NCBI GenBank assembly: GCA_903944255.1
Contig: CAJARE010000077.1
Location: 1 to 5,884 of the forward strand
From: an uncultured beta proteobacterium
GTDB taxonomy: Bacteria; Pseudomonadota; Gammaproteobacteria; Burkholderiales; Burkholderiaceae
DNA: 5,884 bases
Direction of reading: 5' to 3'
The position numbers were made by a program, and so were the translations under genes. Below are positions 5,845 through 5,884 of the stretch, in pieces (the stretch's first letter is position 1; every line of letters starts with the position of its first letter). A model generated the notes under the pieces. That model was not told the DNA's origin. It did no database searches and worked only from the letters and a program-made list of their open reading frames with translations.

Positions 5845-5884
5845 AGGCACAAGGCATTACTCAGAGCATGTCCAGAAAAGGCAA
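5766..5884 (+). mobile_element. IS3-family transposase (OrfB) fragment, 5' truncated and cut by the window edge
   Basis: Reading codons from 5766 gives LKKQERPLLHSDQGWQYQM, then L-Y-Q-Q-A-L-K-A-Q-G-I-T-Q-S-M-S-R-K-G up to the edge. H-S-D-Q-G-W-Q-Y and G-I-T-Q-S-M-S-R-K-G are hallmarks of the DDE catalytic core (rve fold) of IS3/IS150-type OrfB transposases; Asp in H-S-D (codon 5799-5801) is the second catalytic acid. The first Asp, the N-terminal half, OrfA and the left terminal repeat are all missing, so this is not a clean insertion. The final Glu would lie beyond the window. The ATG at 5760 is in frame, but it lies within kinase DNA, so a start called there would be accidental. The exact joint with the kinase lies somewhere around 5761-5778. 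Confidence 0.85.

Noticed and set aside
5760..5884. Intact IS insertion or a genuine transposase gene starting at ATG 5760
   Set aside because: No terminal inverted repeat, OrfA or first catalytic Asp region is present before the match, and the ATG lies in DNA belonging to the kinase gene.

Overview
The window looks like chromosomal DNA of a Gram-negative proteobacterium. A beta-proteobacterium of the Burkholderiales (Polynucleobacter-like) would fit the moderate GC content and protein style, but this assignment is inference only. All recognisable genes lie on the + strand.

Bases 1-4369 carry an exopolysaccharide-secretion operon of the Yjb/Gfc type. The left edge holds the last ten codons of a Gly/Thr-rich protein that fits a YjbE-like small protein. 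A strong intrinsic terminator follows (51-82), then a structured leader with a candidate promoter. Next is yjbF, an outer-membrane lipoprotein gene. Its stop overlaps by four bases the start of a very large protein that joins a YjbG/GfcC-like periplasmic part to a YjbH/GfcD-like outer-membrane part. The YjbH part is split by a Ser/Asn/Thr-rich low-complexity insert. Together these proteins are expected to act in export or assembly of a surface polysaccharide.

Bases 4370-5884 are a separate unit. After about 250 bases with a candidate promoter come two short paralogous peptide genes. They share a core of the form RRxALxKIxKFSxYAAPA, a K-A pair and a C-terminal serine. One base after the second peptide, a GTG starts a protein with an N-terminal PqqD-like domain (a RiPP recognition element fold) fused to an HPr-kinase-like domain. 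This resembles a peptide-modification cassette. In lasso-peptide clusters, HprK-like kinases phosphorylate the precursor's C-terminal serine, and both peptides here end in serine. The system is the most interesting part of the window.

The kinase gene is broken. Directly after its Walker A motif the sequence becomes, in another frame, the catalytic core of an IS3-family transposase that lacks its own 5' part and runs off the right edge. The cassette is therefore probably crippled in this strain, or the junction is an assembly artefact.
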